Positions 45,308-54,675 of a DNA stretch of 64,000 nucleotides are shown in pieces. The first letter of the stretch is position 1. The number at the start of each line of letters is the position of its first letter. This stretch comes from Microbacterium excoecariae (GTDB lineage Bacteria > Actinomycetota > Actinomycetes > Actinomycetales > Microbacteriaceae): contig NZ_JAANCO010000001.1 of NCBI RefSeq assembly GCF_011326725.1, forward strand, positions 1,773,115 to 1,837,114. The letters are read 5' to 3'. Under the pieces are notes generated by a model that was given only the letters and a program-made list of their open reading frames with translations, was not told the DNA's origin and did no database searches. Both the position numbers and the translations under genes were made by a program.

Positions 45308-46858
45308 TTAGTTCTTCCCGAAGAGCTTCTGGATCTCCGCCAGCTCCGACTCGCTCGGCGCGCCCTGGGGGGCGCCCAGGCCGAAGCCCGATCCCGTGGG
45401 CGCCGCGGCGGGCGCCGGCTCCACGGCGCGCTTGGCCGGGTTGCCGGACTGCGGCGCCTGGTAGCGCTTCTTGCCCTTCTTCTGGCGCTTCGTCGACGCG
45501 CCGGGCTTCTGGCCGGGCATCGCGCCCATGCCGGGGATGCCCGCGCTCTCGCCCCGCGCGACCTTCTTCATCATCTTCGCCGCCTGCTCGAAGCGGTTGA
45601 CGAGCTGGTTCACCTCGGTTACCGTGACGCCGGATCCGCGCGCGATGCGGGCGCGACGCGAGCCGTTGAGCACCTTCGTGTTGTGGCGCTCGCCGGGCGT
45701 CATCGACCGAATGATCGCCTCCGTGCGGCCGATCTCGCTGTCGTCGAAGTCCTGCAGCTGCTGCTTCATCTGGCCGCCCATGCCCGGCAGCATGCCGAGC
45801 ATCTTCTTCATCGACCCCATTTTCTTGAGCTGCTGCATCTGCTCGAGGAAGTCGTCGAGCGTGAAGGCCTCGGTCGCGAGCTTCTCGGCGACCTTTCGCG
45901 CCTCCTCCTCGTCGAAGGCCTGCTGCGCCTGCTCAATGAGCGTGAGGATGTCGCCGAGGTCGAGGATCCGGCTCGCCATGCGGTCCGGGTGGAACTCCTC
46001 GAGGTCGTCGAGCCCCTCTCCCGTCGAGGCGAAGATGATGGGGCGCTCCGTCAGCGAGGCGACCGACAGCGCGGCGCCACCGCGCGCGTCGCCGTCGAGC
46101 TTCGAGAGGACGACGCCGGTGAAGTCGACGCCCTCCTGGAAGGCCTTCGCCGTGGCGACCGCGTCCTGACCGATCATCGCGTCGATCACGAACAGCACCT
46201 CGTCGGGCTGCGTGGCGCGGCGGACCTGCGCCGCCTCCTTCATGAGCGCCTCGTCCACGCCGAGGCGGCCCGCCGTGTCAATGATGACGACGTCGTGCTG
46301 CTTCTGCCGCGCGTACTCGACGCCCGCCTTCGACACCTTCACGGCGTCTCCGACGCCGTTTCCGGGCTCCGGCGCGAAGACGACGGCGCCCGCGCGCTCG
46401 CCGACGACCTGGAGCTGGTTCACGGCGTTCGGGCGCTGCAGGTCCGCCGCGACGAGAAGCGGCGTGTGGCCGTCGCGCTGGAGGCGACGCGCGAGCTTCC
46501 CCGCGAAGGTCGTCTTACCCGATCCCTGCAGGCCCGCGAGCATGATGACCGTGGGCGCGGTCTTCGCGAACTGCAGCGGCCGCTGCTGACCGCCGAGGAT
46601 CTCGACGAGCTCCTCGTTGACGATCTGCACGACCTGCTGGGCGGGGTTCAGCGCCCGGTTGACCTCATCGCCCAGGGCGCGTTCGCGCACCCGGGCCGTG
46701 AAGGCCTTGACCACGGGCAGCGCCACGTCGGCGTCGAGGAGCGCGCGCCGGATCTCCCGCACGGTGCCGTCGACGTCGGCCGCCGACAGCTTGCCCTTCG
46801 TGCGAAGGTTCTTGAAGGTCTCGGTGAGGCGCTCAGAGAGGTTGCCGAAAGTAGCCAT
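45308..46858 (-). CDS. ffh: Signal recognition particle protein (SRP54 homologue)
   Basis: GTPase that binds signal sequences and 4.5S RNA and delivers ribosomes to FtsY. 516 residues: N-domain 1-88, G-domain with GLQGSGKTTFAGKLA (G1, 109-123), DTAGRL (G3) and SKLDGDARGG (G4 region), and the Met-rich M-domain from about 330 (MQQLKKMGSMKKMLGMLPG, then SRRARIARGSG for RNA binding). The end has an Ala/Pro/Gly extension. rpsP, normally near by, is 10 kb away beyond the glycerol and iron genes. Confidence 0.96.
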   Translation of the reverse strand: MATFGNLSERLTETFKNLRTKGKLSAADVDGTVREIRRALLDADVALPVVKAFTARVRERALGDEVNRALNPAQQVVQIVNEELVEILGGQQRPLQFAKTAPTVIMLAGLQGSGKTTFAGKLARRLQRDGHTPLLVAADLQRPNAVNQLQVVGERAGAVVFAPEPGNGVGDAVKVSKAGVEYARQKQHDVVIIDTAGRLGVDEALMKEAAQVRRATQPDEVLFVIDAMIGQDAVATAKAFQEGVDFTGVVLSKLDGDARGGAALSVASLTERPIIFASTGEGLDDLEEFHPDRMASRILDLGDILTLIEQAQQAFDEEEARKVAEKLATEAFTLDDFLEQMQQLKKMGSMKKMLGMLPGMGGQMKQQLQDFDDSEIGRTEAIIRSMTPGERHNTKVLNGSRRARIARGSGVTVTEVNQLVNRFEQAAKMMKKVARGESAGIPGMGAMPGQKPGASTKRQKKGKKRYQAPQSGNPAKRAVEPAPAAAPTGSGFGLGAPQGAPSESELAEIQKLFGKN

Positions 46859-46870
46859 GATGCCCCGATT

Positions 46871-47434
46871 TTACCGCGTCGGCACGTAGGCCGTCGCACG
46901 CGCGAGGTGCGTGGCGAACGCCGAGGTGCCCGCGCCGTCGTGCGCCCACTCCCGCAGGGCGGCAAGGACCGCCGCACCGTACGCCCCGCCGCGCACCTCG
47001 GCCCCGAGGGAGTCCTCCCCCGCGGCGCGTAGCGCCCGCGCCACGGCCCGCGCAATGCGGCACCCGCGCACGGCCGACTCAAGGTCGACGTGGTCCGCCA
47101 TCCGCATCGCGTCGGCCTGCGCGAGGACGAGGGCCAGCTGGTCGGGATGGAAGTCGTCGGACAGGCCCCGGAGCGCCTCGGAGACCGTCTCGCCGCGATC
47201 CACGGCGGCCTCGACGCCGGCGATGCGCTCGTCGAGCGCTCCCCACACGAGCTCGGCCTTGCCGGCGGCGTAGTTGAAAAAGCTCGATCGACCGATGCCC
47301 GCGCGGGACGCGATGTCGCCCACCGTGGTGGCGTCGTAACCGCGCTCGAGGAAGAGCTCGCACGCCGCCTCCGCCAGCATGCCGCGCGAGATGGCGCGCG
47401 GGCGCCCCGGTCGGCCGGTGGGTGCGCTCTTCAT
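46871..47434 (-). CDS. TetR-family regulator
   Basis: 187 residues: TetR helix-turn-helix at about 36-62 ([24 protein letters not shown]) and a helical ligand domain without recognised specificity. It faces lipB across a 77-bp gap that contains a nearly perfect inverted repeat overlapping the lipB -10. Control of lipoate synthesis is therefore a plausible role. Its own promoter has TAGGCT 6 nt before ATG 47434, so it is leaderless. Confidence 0.88.
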   Translation of the reverse strand: MKSAPTGRPGRPRAISRGMLAEAACELFLERGYDATTVGDIASRAGIGRSSFFNYAAGKAELVWGALDERIAGVEAAVDRGETVSEALRGLSDDFHPDQLALVLAQADAMRMADHVDLESAVRGCRIARAVARALRAAGEDSLGAEVRGGAYGAAVLAALREWAHDGAGTSAFATHLARATAYVPTR

Positions 47435-47440
47435 GCCCCT

Positions 47441-47446
47441 AGCCTA
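47441..47446 (-). promoter_or_regulatory. -10 box for leaderless tetR gene
   Basis: TAGGCT on the minus strand, 6 nt before the ATG. Confidence 0.45.
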
Positions 47447-47472
47447 TGGCGCGCCGCGGGGCCCGCGTGCCC

Positions 47473-47496
47473 TATTGTTGGATGCCGTCCAACAAT
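47473..47496. promoter_or_regulatory. Putative TetR operator overlapping the lipB -10
   Basis: Inverted repeat ATTGTTGGA-N5-TCCAACAAT (47474-47496) with perfect 9-bp arms. TATTGT at 47473-47478 looks like the lipB -10 and lies inside the left arm, so binding would block lipB transcription directly. Confidence 0.7.
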
Positions 47497-47511
47497 TGAG
47501 GGAGGCGCATC

Positions 47512-48150
47512 GTGGAGATCATCGAGGCGGGGTTCGCCCCGCGGGCAGTCGACTACCGGGACGGGTGGGATCTCCAGCGTCGGATCCACGCCGACGTCGT
47601 GTCGGGGATCCGGGACGACACGCTCGTTCTGCTGGAGCACGAGGCGGTCTTCACCGCCGGATCGCGCACGGAGCCGGCCGATCGCCCGCGGGAGACCGCC
47701 ACGCCCGTCGTCGAGGTCGACCGCGGCGGTCGGATTACCTGGCACGGACCGGGTCAGCTCGTCGGGTATCCCATCGTGCGCGTCGGCGGTCCCCGCGAGG
47801 TCGTCAGTCACGTCCGCCGGCTCGAGCGCGCCCTCCTCGCACTCGTCGGCGACCTCGGCATCGCGGGACGACGGATCCCGGGCCGTACAGGGGTCTGGGT
47901 CGACGGAGCCGACCGGCCCGCCAAGATCGCCGCGATCGGCGTCCGCGTCGAGCGCGGCGTCACGCTCCACGGGTTCGCGCTCAACTGCACGAACGCCCTC
48001 GCGCCGTTCGCCGAGATCGTGCCGTGCGGGATCGCGGACGCCGGGGTCACGACGATCGCGCGGGAGACGGGCCGAGAGCTGTGGCCCGAGCGCCTCGCGT
48101 CGGCCGCCGCGGACGCCGTCGCGGCCGAGCTCGCGGGGGTGGGCGCATGA
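47512..48150 (+). CDS. lipB: Octanoyl-(acyl carrier protein) transferase LipB
   Basis: Transfers octanoate from ACP to lipoyl domains, step one of lipoate synthesis. 212 residues with [17 protein letters not shown] (71-87), the catalytic Lys138 (RPAKIAAIG) and the acyl-thioester Cys172 (PCGIADAG). The start is GTG 47512 with GAGGGAGG upstream. Overlaps lipA by 4 bp (ATGA). Its promoter contains the palindrome attributed to the divergent TetR. Confidence 0.95.
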   Translation: MEIIEAGFAPRAVDYRDGWDLQRRIHADVVSGIRDDTLVLLEHEAVFTAGSRTEPADRPRETATPVVEVDRGGRITWHGPGQLVGYPIVRVGGPREVVSHVRRLERALLALVGDLGIAGRRIPGRTGVWVDGADRPAKIAAIGVRVERGVTLHGFALNCTNALAPFAEIVPCGIADAGVTTIARETGRELWPERLASAAADAVAAELAGVGA

Positions 48151-49136
48151 GCGCCGCGCCCGAGGGCCGGCGCCTCCTCCGGCTCGAGGTGCGCAACGCG
48201 CAGACGCCGATCGAGAAGAAGCCGCCGTGGATCAAGACCCGTGTGCGCCAGGGGCCCGAGTATCGGGGGCTCCAGGAGCTGGTGAAGGGCGAGGACCTGC
48301 ACACTGTCTGCCAGGAGGCGGGATGCCCCAACATCTTCGAGTGTTGGGAGGACAAGGAGGCGACCTTCCTCATCGGCGGATCGCAGTGCACCCGGCGGTG
48401 CGACTTCTGCCAGATCGACACCGGCCGGCCCGCCGCCTACGACACCGACGAGCCGCGCCGCGTCGCCGAGTCCGTGTCCCGCATGGGCCTGCGATACGCG
48501 ACCGTCACCTCCGTGGCCCGCGACGACCTGGCCGACACGGGCGCGTGGCTGAACGCCGAGACCGTGCGCCAGATCCACGAGCGCAACCCCACCACGGGCG
48601 TCGAGCTGCTCGCCAACGACCACGGCGGGAACCCCGACCACCTCGGCGAGATCTTCGCGGCGCGCCCCGAGGTCTTCGCCCACAACGTCGAGACCGTGCC
48701 CCGCGTGTTCCGGCGGATCCGGCCCGCGTTCGCGTACGAGCGCTCGCTGGGCGTGGTCCGTCAGGGACACGAGGCGGGGCTCATCACGAAGTCGAACCTG
48801 ATCCTCGGGATGGGCGAGCGGGACGACGAGATCGAGCCCGCGATGCGCGACCTCCGCGACGCCGGCTGCGACATCCTCACGCTCACCCAGTACCTCCGGC
48901 CGTCGCCACGCCACCTGCCGGTGGACCGCTGGATCCACCCGGAGCAGTTCGTCGAGCTCCGCGAGACGGCGGAGCGCCTCGGCTTCCTCGGCGTCCTCGC
49001 CGGCCCCCTGGTGCGATCGTCCTATCGGGCCGGGCGCCTCTGGGCGCGCTCGATGCGCCGGAAGGGGCGGGAGATCCCACCCCACCTCGCGCACATCGCG
49101 GACGACGCGTCGGCCGACTTCGCGCAGGCGGTCTGA
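48147..49136 (+). CDS. lipA: Lipoyl synthase (radical SAM)
   Basis: Inserts two sulphurs into the octanoyl chain on E2 and related proteins. 329 residues. Auxiliary-cluster cysteines Cys55, Cys60 and Cys66 ([12 protein letters not shown]) and the radical SAM motif CTRRCDFC with Cys81, Cys85 and Cys88 are intact; the C-terminal SSYRAG carries the conserved Ser cluster ligand. Acts on the E2 at 20.4 kb and probably on other lipoyl proteins. Confidence 0.96.
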   Translation: MSAAPEGRRLLRLEVRNAQTPIEKKPPWIKTRVRQGPEYRGLQELVKGEDLHTVCQEAGCPNIFECWEDKEATFLIGGSQCTRRCDFCQIDTGRPAAYDTDEPRRVAESVSRMGLRYATVTSVARDDLADTGAWLNAETVRQIHERNPTTGVELLANDHGGNPDHLGEIFAARPEVFAHNVETVPRVFRRIRPAFAYERSLGVVRQGHEAGLITKSNLILGMGERDDEIEPAMRDLRDAGCDILTLTQYLRPSPRHLPVDRWIHPEQFVELRETAERLGFLGVLAGPLVRSSYRAGRLWARSMRRKGREIPPHLAHIADDASADFAQAV

Positions 49137-49154
49137 GAGCGCGCCCGGCGGGGA

Positions 49155-49192
49155 TAGGATCGGACGCGGTTCATTTCTTGGACCGCGTCCGA
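49155..49192. promoter_or_regulatory. -10 box and inverted repeat upstream of the peptide ABC operon
   Basis: TAGGAT at 49155-49160 overlaps an inverted repeat: TCGGACGCGGT (49160-49170), an 11-nt spacer, and ACCGCGTCCGA (49182-49192). Because it begins at the -10 and covers the start site, an operator is likely; it may also act as a hairpin ending lipA transcription. No regulator gene is adjacent. Confidence 0.5.
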
Positions 49193-49210
49193 CATCGCCA
49201 GAGAGTTTCC

Positions 49211-50842
49211 ATGCGCCCTCCCCTCCGCCCCCTGTCCGCGGCCCTCGTGGCCCTGGCCGCGCTCGCCGTCAGCGCCTGCGCCGCGGATCCGTCCTCCGAC
49301 GCCCCGGAGGCGATCGACGGGGGGACGCTCGTCTACGCGACCGGCGACGCGGAGCCGACGTGCCTCGATCCGCATGTCGGCGGCAACTACCCCCAGGGGC
49401 TGCTGTCCACCCAGTTCCTCGAGCCGCTGTTCGGCCGCGACGCCGACGGCGCGATCGTCCCGTGGCTCGCGGAGTCGGGCGAGCCGTCGGACGACGGCCT
49501 CACCTGGGACATCACCCTGCGCGACGACATCTCGTTCACCGACGGGACGCCCTTCGACGCCGACGCGGTCGCCGCGAACATCGCGCACCTGCAGGATCCG
49601 GACACCGGGTCGTCCACGGGATACCTCGCGGTGGAGCAGGTCGAGCGCGTGGAGGTCGTCGACGCCACACACGTCCGCCTGCACCTGTCGACGCCGAAGT
49701 CGGCCATGCTCGAGGTCCTCAGCCAGCAGTGGGCGGCCATGGAGTCTCCGGCCGGGATCGCGCGCGGGATGGAGGCGAACTGCCAGGCGCCCATCGGCAC
49801 CGGCCCCTTCGTCGTGGAGAGCTGGACCCCGCAGCAGTCGGTCACGCTCGCGCGCAACGACGACTACGTCGCGACTAATCCCGAGGCGGATCACGAGGGC
49901 GCGGCGCACCTCGACGGGATCGAATGGCGGTTCGTGCCCGACGCCGCCACGCGCCAGGCCGCTCTCGCCTCCGGCGAGGTGCACGTCATCGACAACCCCC
50001 TGCCGACCGACATCGCCGCGGCCGAGGCCCAGGGCTTCGGACACATCGACCAGCCGCGCCCCGCGGCGTCGAACCGCATCGAGCTGAACGCCTCGCAGGC
50101 GCCGTTCGACGACGACCGGGTACGCGAGGCGTTCCTGCTCGTCGCGGACCCCTCCCCCGGCATTGAGACCCTCTTCGCGGGGACGACCTCGCGCTCGTAC
50201 GCCGTGCTCTCGAGCGCGGAGCCGCTCGCGCTGTCGGATCCGGACGCCTTCCCGACGGACCCGGAACGGGCCGCCGAGCTCCTCGACGAGGCGGGCTGGG
50301 TGCGCGCCGACGAGGGCGGCATCCGCACCCGGGACGGCGAGCGCCTGGTCGTGCGTTTCCCCGTCTCGACGAACCAGTCCACCCCCGCCGAGCAGTCGCT
50401 GTTCGAGCAGATCCAGGCGAACGCGCGCGCCGTCGGATTCGACGTCGAGCTCGATCCGGTGGACCTGTCCGCGTGGTACGGCGCGCTCGCCGAGAACGCC
50501 TACGACGCCGTGTCGGCGCCGTACACGACCGTCGGGCCCGACGTGCTCCGGATCCTGTATCACTCCGACGGGATCACGCCGACCCCGTCCGGGTACTTCG
50601 CGAACCACGCCCAGCTGTCCAACCCCGACCTCGACGCGCTGCTCGACGAGGCGATGGCGACGACGGCCCCCGACGAGCGCGCCGAGCTGTACACGGCGGC
50701 GCAGCGCATCATCCTCGACAGCCACACCGTGCTCCCGCTGTACGACCAGCAGAACCACTTCCTCACGCGCGGCGTCGAGGGCGTCGGCACGATCCACACG
50801 ATCTCGACGCCCACGTTCGTCAACGCGCGCCTGACCGAATGA
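49211..50842 (+). CDS. Peptide/nickel-type ABC transporter substrate-binding lipoprotein
   Basis: A 543-residue family-5 binding protein. The signal peptide ends VSAC with Cys23 as lipid anchor. The mature part has the DppA/OppA fold: GTLVYATGDAEPTCLDPH at the start, FLEPLFGRDADG, DGLTWDITLRDDISFTDGTPFDADAVA, and ILYHSDGITP. A second cysteine pair (TCLDPH, ANCQAP) could form a disulphide. First gene of a five-part importer; ATG 49211. Confidence 0.92.
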   Translation: MRPPLRPLSAALVALAALAVSACAADPSSDAPEAIDGGTLVYATGDAEPTCLDPHVGGNYPQGLLSTQFLEPLFGRDADGAIVPWLAESGEPSDDGLTWDITLRDDISFTDGTPFDADAVAANIAHLQDPDTGSSTGYLAVEQVERVEVVDATHVRLHLSTPKSAMLEVLSQQWAAMESPAGIARGMEANCQAPIGTGPFVVESWTPQQSVTLARNDDYVATNPEADHEGAAHLDGIEWRFVPDAATRQAALASGEVHVIDNPLPTDIAAAEAQGFGHIDQPRPAASNRIELNASQAPFDDDRVREAFLLVADPSPGIETLFAGTTSRSYAVLSSAEPLALSDPDAFPTDPERAAELLDEAGWVRADEGGIRTRDGERLVVRFPVSTNQSTPAEQSLFEQIQANARAVGFDVELDPVDLSAWYGALAENAYDAVSAPYTTVGPDVLRILYHSDGITPTPSGYFANHAQLSNPDLDALLDEAMATTAPDERAELYTAAQRIILDSHTVLPLYDQQNHFLTRGVEGVGTIHTISTPTFVNARLTE

Positions 50843-51834
50843 CCGCGCCGCGTCGGATCGCCGGCGTCGTGGCGGGGCGCGTCGGATCCGCCCTGCTCGT
50901 CGTGTGGGTCGTCGCCACCGTCGTGTTCTTCGCTCTGCGCGCGACGGGCGATCCGCTCGAGGCGATCCTCGGCGGGCCGGGATCGCAGGCGGGCCCGGAC
51001 GCCGTGCGGGCGGCGACCGAACGCTACGGCCTCGACGAGCCGCTCTGGACGCAGTACCTGATGCAGCTGCGCGACGTCGCCACCCTGAACCTCGGCGACT
51101 CGTACGCGCGCCGCGTCCCCGTGGCCGACCTCATTCTCGAGAACCTCGGGCCCACGCTCGTGCTCGCCGCGCTCTCGTTCACCCTCGCATGGATCCTCAC
51201 CCTCGCCGGATCCTTCGTCCGGGCGTTCTCCCGCGGACCCGCCGGGCGCGCCGCCCAGGCGGCGCTCAGCGGGCTCGAGGTGATCGCCGCCGTCACGCCG
51301 CAGTTCTGGCTCGGCGCGGTCCTCATCATGGTCTTCGCCACCTCGCTCGGGTGGCTTCCGGCGACGAGCGCGGGCGGTGGCGCCGCCGCGCTCGTCCTCC
51401 CGGTCGTGACGCTGGCCGTCCCGATCGCGGGGTTCCTCGCGCAGGTCACGAGCGACGCCCTCGCGGACGCCGACGCGGCGCCGTTCGCGACGAGCGCGCG
51501 CGCCCGCGGCGCGGGCGAGGCGCGCGTTCTGCTCGCCCACACGCTGCGGCACGCCGCGCTGCCCGGCCTCGCCCTGTCGGGCTGGGCGCTCGGCAGCCTC
51601 CTGTCGGGCGCGGTCGTCGTCGAGGTGCTCTTCGCCCGGCCCGGCCTCGGACGCCTCCTGCAGGAGGCGGCGCTACAGCGCGACGTGCCGGTCGTGATCG
51701 GGACGGTGATCGTCGTGGCGCTCGTGTACGTCGTCGTCGTGACCGTGACGGACCTCGCCGAGGCCTGGCTGGATCCGCGCCTCGGCGGCCGCCACGCCCC
51801 GACGCCCGAGGTCGCGGCGGGGGTCGGCCAGTGA
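50839..51834 (+). CDS. Peptide ABC transporter permease 1 (DppB-like)
   Basis: 331 residues, about six helices. It shows LRATGDPLEAILGG and RYGLDEPLWTQYLMQLRD, the periplasmic loop of DppB-type permeases, and the EAA-like ARARGAGEARVLLAHTLRHA before the final helices. ATG 50839 overlaps the previous stop by 4 bp. Confidence 0.92.
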   Translation: MTAPRRIAGVVAGRVGSALLVVWVVATVVFFALRATGDPLEAILGGPGSQAGPDAVRAATERYGLDEPLWTQYLMQLRDVATLNLGDSYARRVPVADLILENLGPTLVLAALSFTLAWILTLAGSFVRAFSRGPAGRAAQAALSGLEVIAAVTPQFWLGAVLIMVFATSLGWLPATSAGGGAAALVLPVVTLAVPIAGFLAQVTSDALADADAAPFATSARARGAGEARVLLAHTLRHAALPGLALSGWALGSLLSGAVVVEVLFARPGLGRLLQEAALQRDVPVVIGTVIVVALVYVVVVTVTDLAEAWLDPRLGGRHAPTPEVAAGVGQ

Positions 51835-52637
51835 CGCGCGCGCGTCCCCCGGCGGCGGGGATCATCGCGGCCCTCGTCACGGCGGTCGTGGCCGTCGCCG
51901 CGGTCTGGCCGGGCCTCGTGGCGCCCGGGGATCCGCTCGCGATCGCCCCGACCCAGGGCTTCGGGCCACCCGACGCGTCGCACCCGTTCGGCACCGACGA
52001 GTCTGGGCGCGACGTGTTCACGCGCGTCGTGCACGGCGCCCGCGCGTCCGTCGGGATCGGCCTGGCCGCGACGGCGCTCGGCGTCGGCCTCGGCGCCGCG
52101 ATCGGCTTCGCCTCCGGGCTCGGCCCCGGGGCGATCGACCGCGCGCTCACCCGCGTCGTCGAGGTCCTCTACGCGCTCCCCACCCTCGTGATCGCCCTCC
52201 TCTTCGTCGCCGTGCTCGGCGCCGGTACCGGCAGCTCCGTCCTCGCGATCGGCCTGGCCACCGCGCCCGGATACGCCCGCATCGTCCGGGCCCGCGTGCG
52301 CGTGGTGGCGCAGAGCGAGTACGTCGCGTACGCGCGGCACGAAGGACTCTCCGCGCCGCGGAGGTTCGGGCGCCACGTGCTCCCCAATACGCTGGGCCCC
52401 CTCGTGGCCATGATCACGCTGGGCGTCGGCCAGGCGATCGTCTGGGTCGCGGCGCTCAGCTTCCTTGGGCTCGGCCAGGCACCTCCGAGCCCCGAGTGGG
52501 GCGCGATGCTGAACGCGGGACGCCCCTACATCGGCACCGCCTGGTGGATGACGCTCTTCCCCGGGCTCGCGATCGTGTGCGCCGCGACCGCCCTGACCGT
52601 CCTCGGGCGCGCCCTCACGACGGGGGGCCGCGCGTGA
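51831..52637 (+). CDS. Peptide ABC transporter permease 2 (DppC-like)
   Basis: 268 residues, about six helices, with the DppC hallmark HPFGTDESGRDVFTRVVHGAR and the EAA loop YVAYARHEGLSAPRRFGRHVLPN. It starts at GTG 51831 overlapping the stop of permease 1. Confidence 0.92.
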   Translation: MTRARPPAAGIIAALVTAVVAVAAVWPGLVAPGDPLAIAPTQGFGPPDASHPFGTDESGRDVFTRVVHGARASVGIGLAATALGVGLGAAIGFASGLGPGAIDRALTRVVEVLYALPTLVIALLFVAVLGAGTGSSVLAIGLATAPGYARIVRARVRVVAQSEYVAYARHEGLSAPRRFGRHVLPNTLGPLVAMITLGVGQAIVWVAALSFLGLGQAPPSPEWGAMLNAGRPYIGTAWWMTLFPGLAIVCAATALTVLGRALTTGGRA

Positions 52638-54121
52638 GCGCGCTCGCCAGCGTGCGCGGCCTCAGCGTGCGGCTCGCCGGGGCCGGGAGCGTGCTCGACG
52701 GGGTCGACCTCGACGTCGCCGCCGGGGAGATCGTCGCGCTCGTGGGCGCGTCGGGCGCGGGAAAGTCGGTGCTCGCGCGCACCCTGCTGGGGCTCACGCA
52801 GTCCGAGCCCGGCGCGCGGGTGGACGCCGAGCGCCTCCAGATCGACGGATCCGACCTCCGCCGCGCGAACGCCCGCCACTGGCGGCGGATCCGCGGATCG
52901 CGCGTCGCGCTCGTCCTGCAGGACGCGCTCCAGTCGCTCGACCCGCTCCGCACGATCGGAGCGGAGGTCGGCGAAACGCTTGCCGCCGCGGGCGTCCCGC
53001 GGCGGGCGCGCGGGCCCCGCGTCGAGCGGGCCCTCTCCGACGCGGGGCTCGCGGACCCGCGGGCGATCGCCCGGCGCCGCTCCGGCGAGCTCTCGGGAGG
53101 GATGCGCCAGCGCGCGTTGATCGCGTCCGCCGTCGTCGGCGGCGCGCGCCTCATCATCGCGGACGAGCCGACGACGGCGCTCGATGCCACGACGGCCGCG
53201 CGGGTCCTCGAGCTCCTCGACGCCCAGCGGGCCGCCGGCGCCGGGATCCTCCTCATCACGCACGACATGCGCCAGGCCGAGCGCTTCGCCGACCGCGTCG
53301 CCGTCATCGACGACGGGCGCATCGTCGAGGCCGGCCCGACGGCGACCGTGCTCGGCGCGCCGCGGCGCCCCGCGACGGCCGCGCTCGTCGCGGCCGTGCC
53401 GCGCGGGCCGAAGCCTGCGCCCCGCGGCGCGGCGCGGCCGCGCGGCGGGATCGTCCTGTCCGGCAGCGCCCTCCGCCGGCGCTACGGGCCGGTCGCGGCG
53501 CTCGACGGGGTCGACCTCGACCTCCACTCGGGCGAGGTCGTCGGCCTCGTCGGGGAATCCGGCTCGGGCAAGTCGACCCTCGCGCGCGTGCTGATCGGCG
53601 CCGAGCGCCCCGACGGGGGGCGCGTGCGGCGGATCGCTGAGCCCTTGCGGCTCGTGCCGCAGGATCCGCTGGGCTCGTTCGACCCGCGCCTCCGCGTGGG
53701 ACGGATCCTCTCCTCCGCGCGGCGGGAGGGGGCGGAGACGCCGGAACGGCTGCTCGCGCGCGTGGGGCTCCCCGCCGCCGTCCTCGCCCGGCGACCCGCC
53801 CAGCTGTCCGGCGGCCAGCGCCAGCGCGTCGCGATCGCCCGGGCTCTCGCGGCGCGCCCCCGCGTGCTCGTCTGCGACGAGCCGGTGTCCGCGCTCGATG
53901 TCACGACGCAGGCCGGCATCCTCGACCTGCTCGTCGACCTCGCGCGCGCGGAGGGCGTCGGGATCGTCTTCATCTCGCACGACCTGGCCGTCGTACGGCG
54001 CGTCGCCGACCGCGTCGCGGTCCTGCAAAGCGGCCGCGTCGTCGAGGAGGGCGACGTCGAGGAGGTCTACGCGCACCCGCGCGACGCGTTCACGCGTGCG
54101 CTGATCGCGGCCTCCGTGTAG
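52634..54121 (+). CDS. Peptide ABC transporter ATPase, two domains fused
   Basis: A 495-residue protein that fuses two ABC ATPase domains, replacing separate DppD and DppF proteins. Domain 1 has Walker A GASGAGKSV (38-46), LSGGMRQRALI and IIADEPTTALD; domain 2 has GESGSGKST, LSGGQRQRVAIA and VCDEPVSALD. Both Walker B sites keep the glutamate. GTG start overlaps permease 2. Ends the operon. Confidence 0.93.
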   Translation: MSALASVRGLSVRLAGAGSVLDGVDLDVAAGEIVALVGASGAGKSVLARTLLGLTQSEPGARVDAERLQIDGSDLRRANARHWRRIRGSRVALVLQDALQSLDPLRTIGAEVGETLAAAGVPRRARGPRVERALSDAGLADPRAIARRRSGELSGGMRQRALIASAVVGGARLIIADEPTTALDATTAARVLELLDAQRAAGAGILLITHDMRQAERFADRVAVIDDGRIVEAGPTATVLGAPRRPATAALVAAVPRGPKPAPRGAARPRGGIVLSGSALRRRYGPVAALDGVDLDLHSGEVVGLVGESGSGKSTLARVLIGAERPDGGRVRRIAEPLRLVPQDPLGSFDPRLRVGRILSSARREGAETPERLLARVGLPAAVLARRPAQLSGGQRQRVAIARALAARPRVLVCDEPVSALDVTTQAGILDLLVDLARAEGVGIVFISHDLAVVRRVADRVAVLQSGRVVEEGDVEEVYAHPRDAFTRALIAASV

Positions 54122-54127
54122 CGGCGC

Positions 54128-54628
54128 TCAGTCGGCGCTCGTGACCGACTGCACCGTGCCGTCGCTCGCGAAGTTCACGAGGAGAACGTCGTCCGTCTCG
54201 TCGGGATCCAGCGCGTACTCGAGCACCGCGAACGGGTCGGATCCCCCGTGCTCGTCGGCGAGGATCGTCATGCTCATGAGCTCAAGCGAGCGGATGATGT
54301 CGACGGGGGCGTCGCCCGACACGTCGACGAGGATGTCCTCGATCTCGTCACCGTAGCGGTCGGTCATCATGAGGATGAACTCCGTGACGTCGCTCGCCCG
54401 GTTGTCGACCTCCGCGAGCATCGCGTCGCGCGCGCGGCGATCGATCTCGTCGAGCGCCGTGACGAGCGAGGCCGCCGCGTCGAGCGCGTCGAGCGTGACG
54501 TCGTCCTGGTCGGGCGCCGTCAGGTCGACCGTCACGCGCATGTCCCCGAGGTCGACGTTCTCCGACCAGAAAATCGCCCCGTCAGGGCCCGACTCGAGCA
54601 GCCCGAAGTAGTCGTGTTCGATCGCCAT
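54128..54628 (-). CDS. DUF2004 family protein
   Basis: A 166-residue acidic protein beginning MAIEHDYFGLLESGPDGAIFW. It has a two-part alpha/beta layout (FWSENVDLGDMRVTVDL, then VTEFILMMTDRYGDEIEDIL) and an acidic C-terminal half. No catalytic motif. Located between the peptide transporter and ftsY; transcribed with ftsY direction but separated by 47 bp. Function unknown. Confidence 0.75.
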   Translation of the reverse strand: MAIEHDYFGLLESGPDGAIFWSENVDLGDMRVTVDLTAPDQDDVTLDALDAAASLVTALDEIDRRARDAMLAEVDNRASDVTEFILMMTDRYGDEIEDILVDVSGDAPVDIIRSLELMSMTILADEHGGSDPFAVLEYALDPDETDDVLLVNFASDGTVQSVTSAD

Positions 54629-54675
54629 GCCCCTACTCAACCACGAGAGGGGGCGCTCGTGGGCGGGGGCCGCCG

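Noticed and set aside
47090..49210. Long plus-strand frame upstream of the peptide-binding protein
   Set aside because: The true start is the ATG at 49211 with a signal peptide and lipobox; the upstream part runs through tetR antisense and lipBA out of frame.
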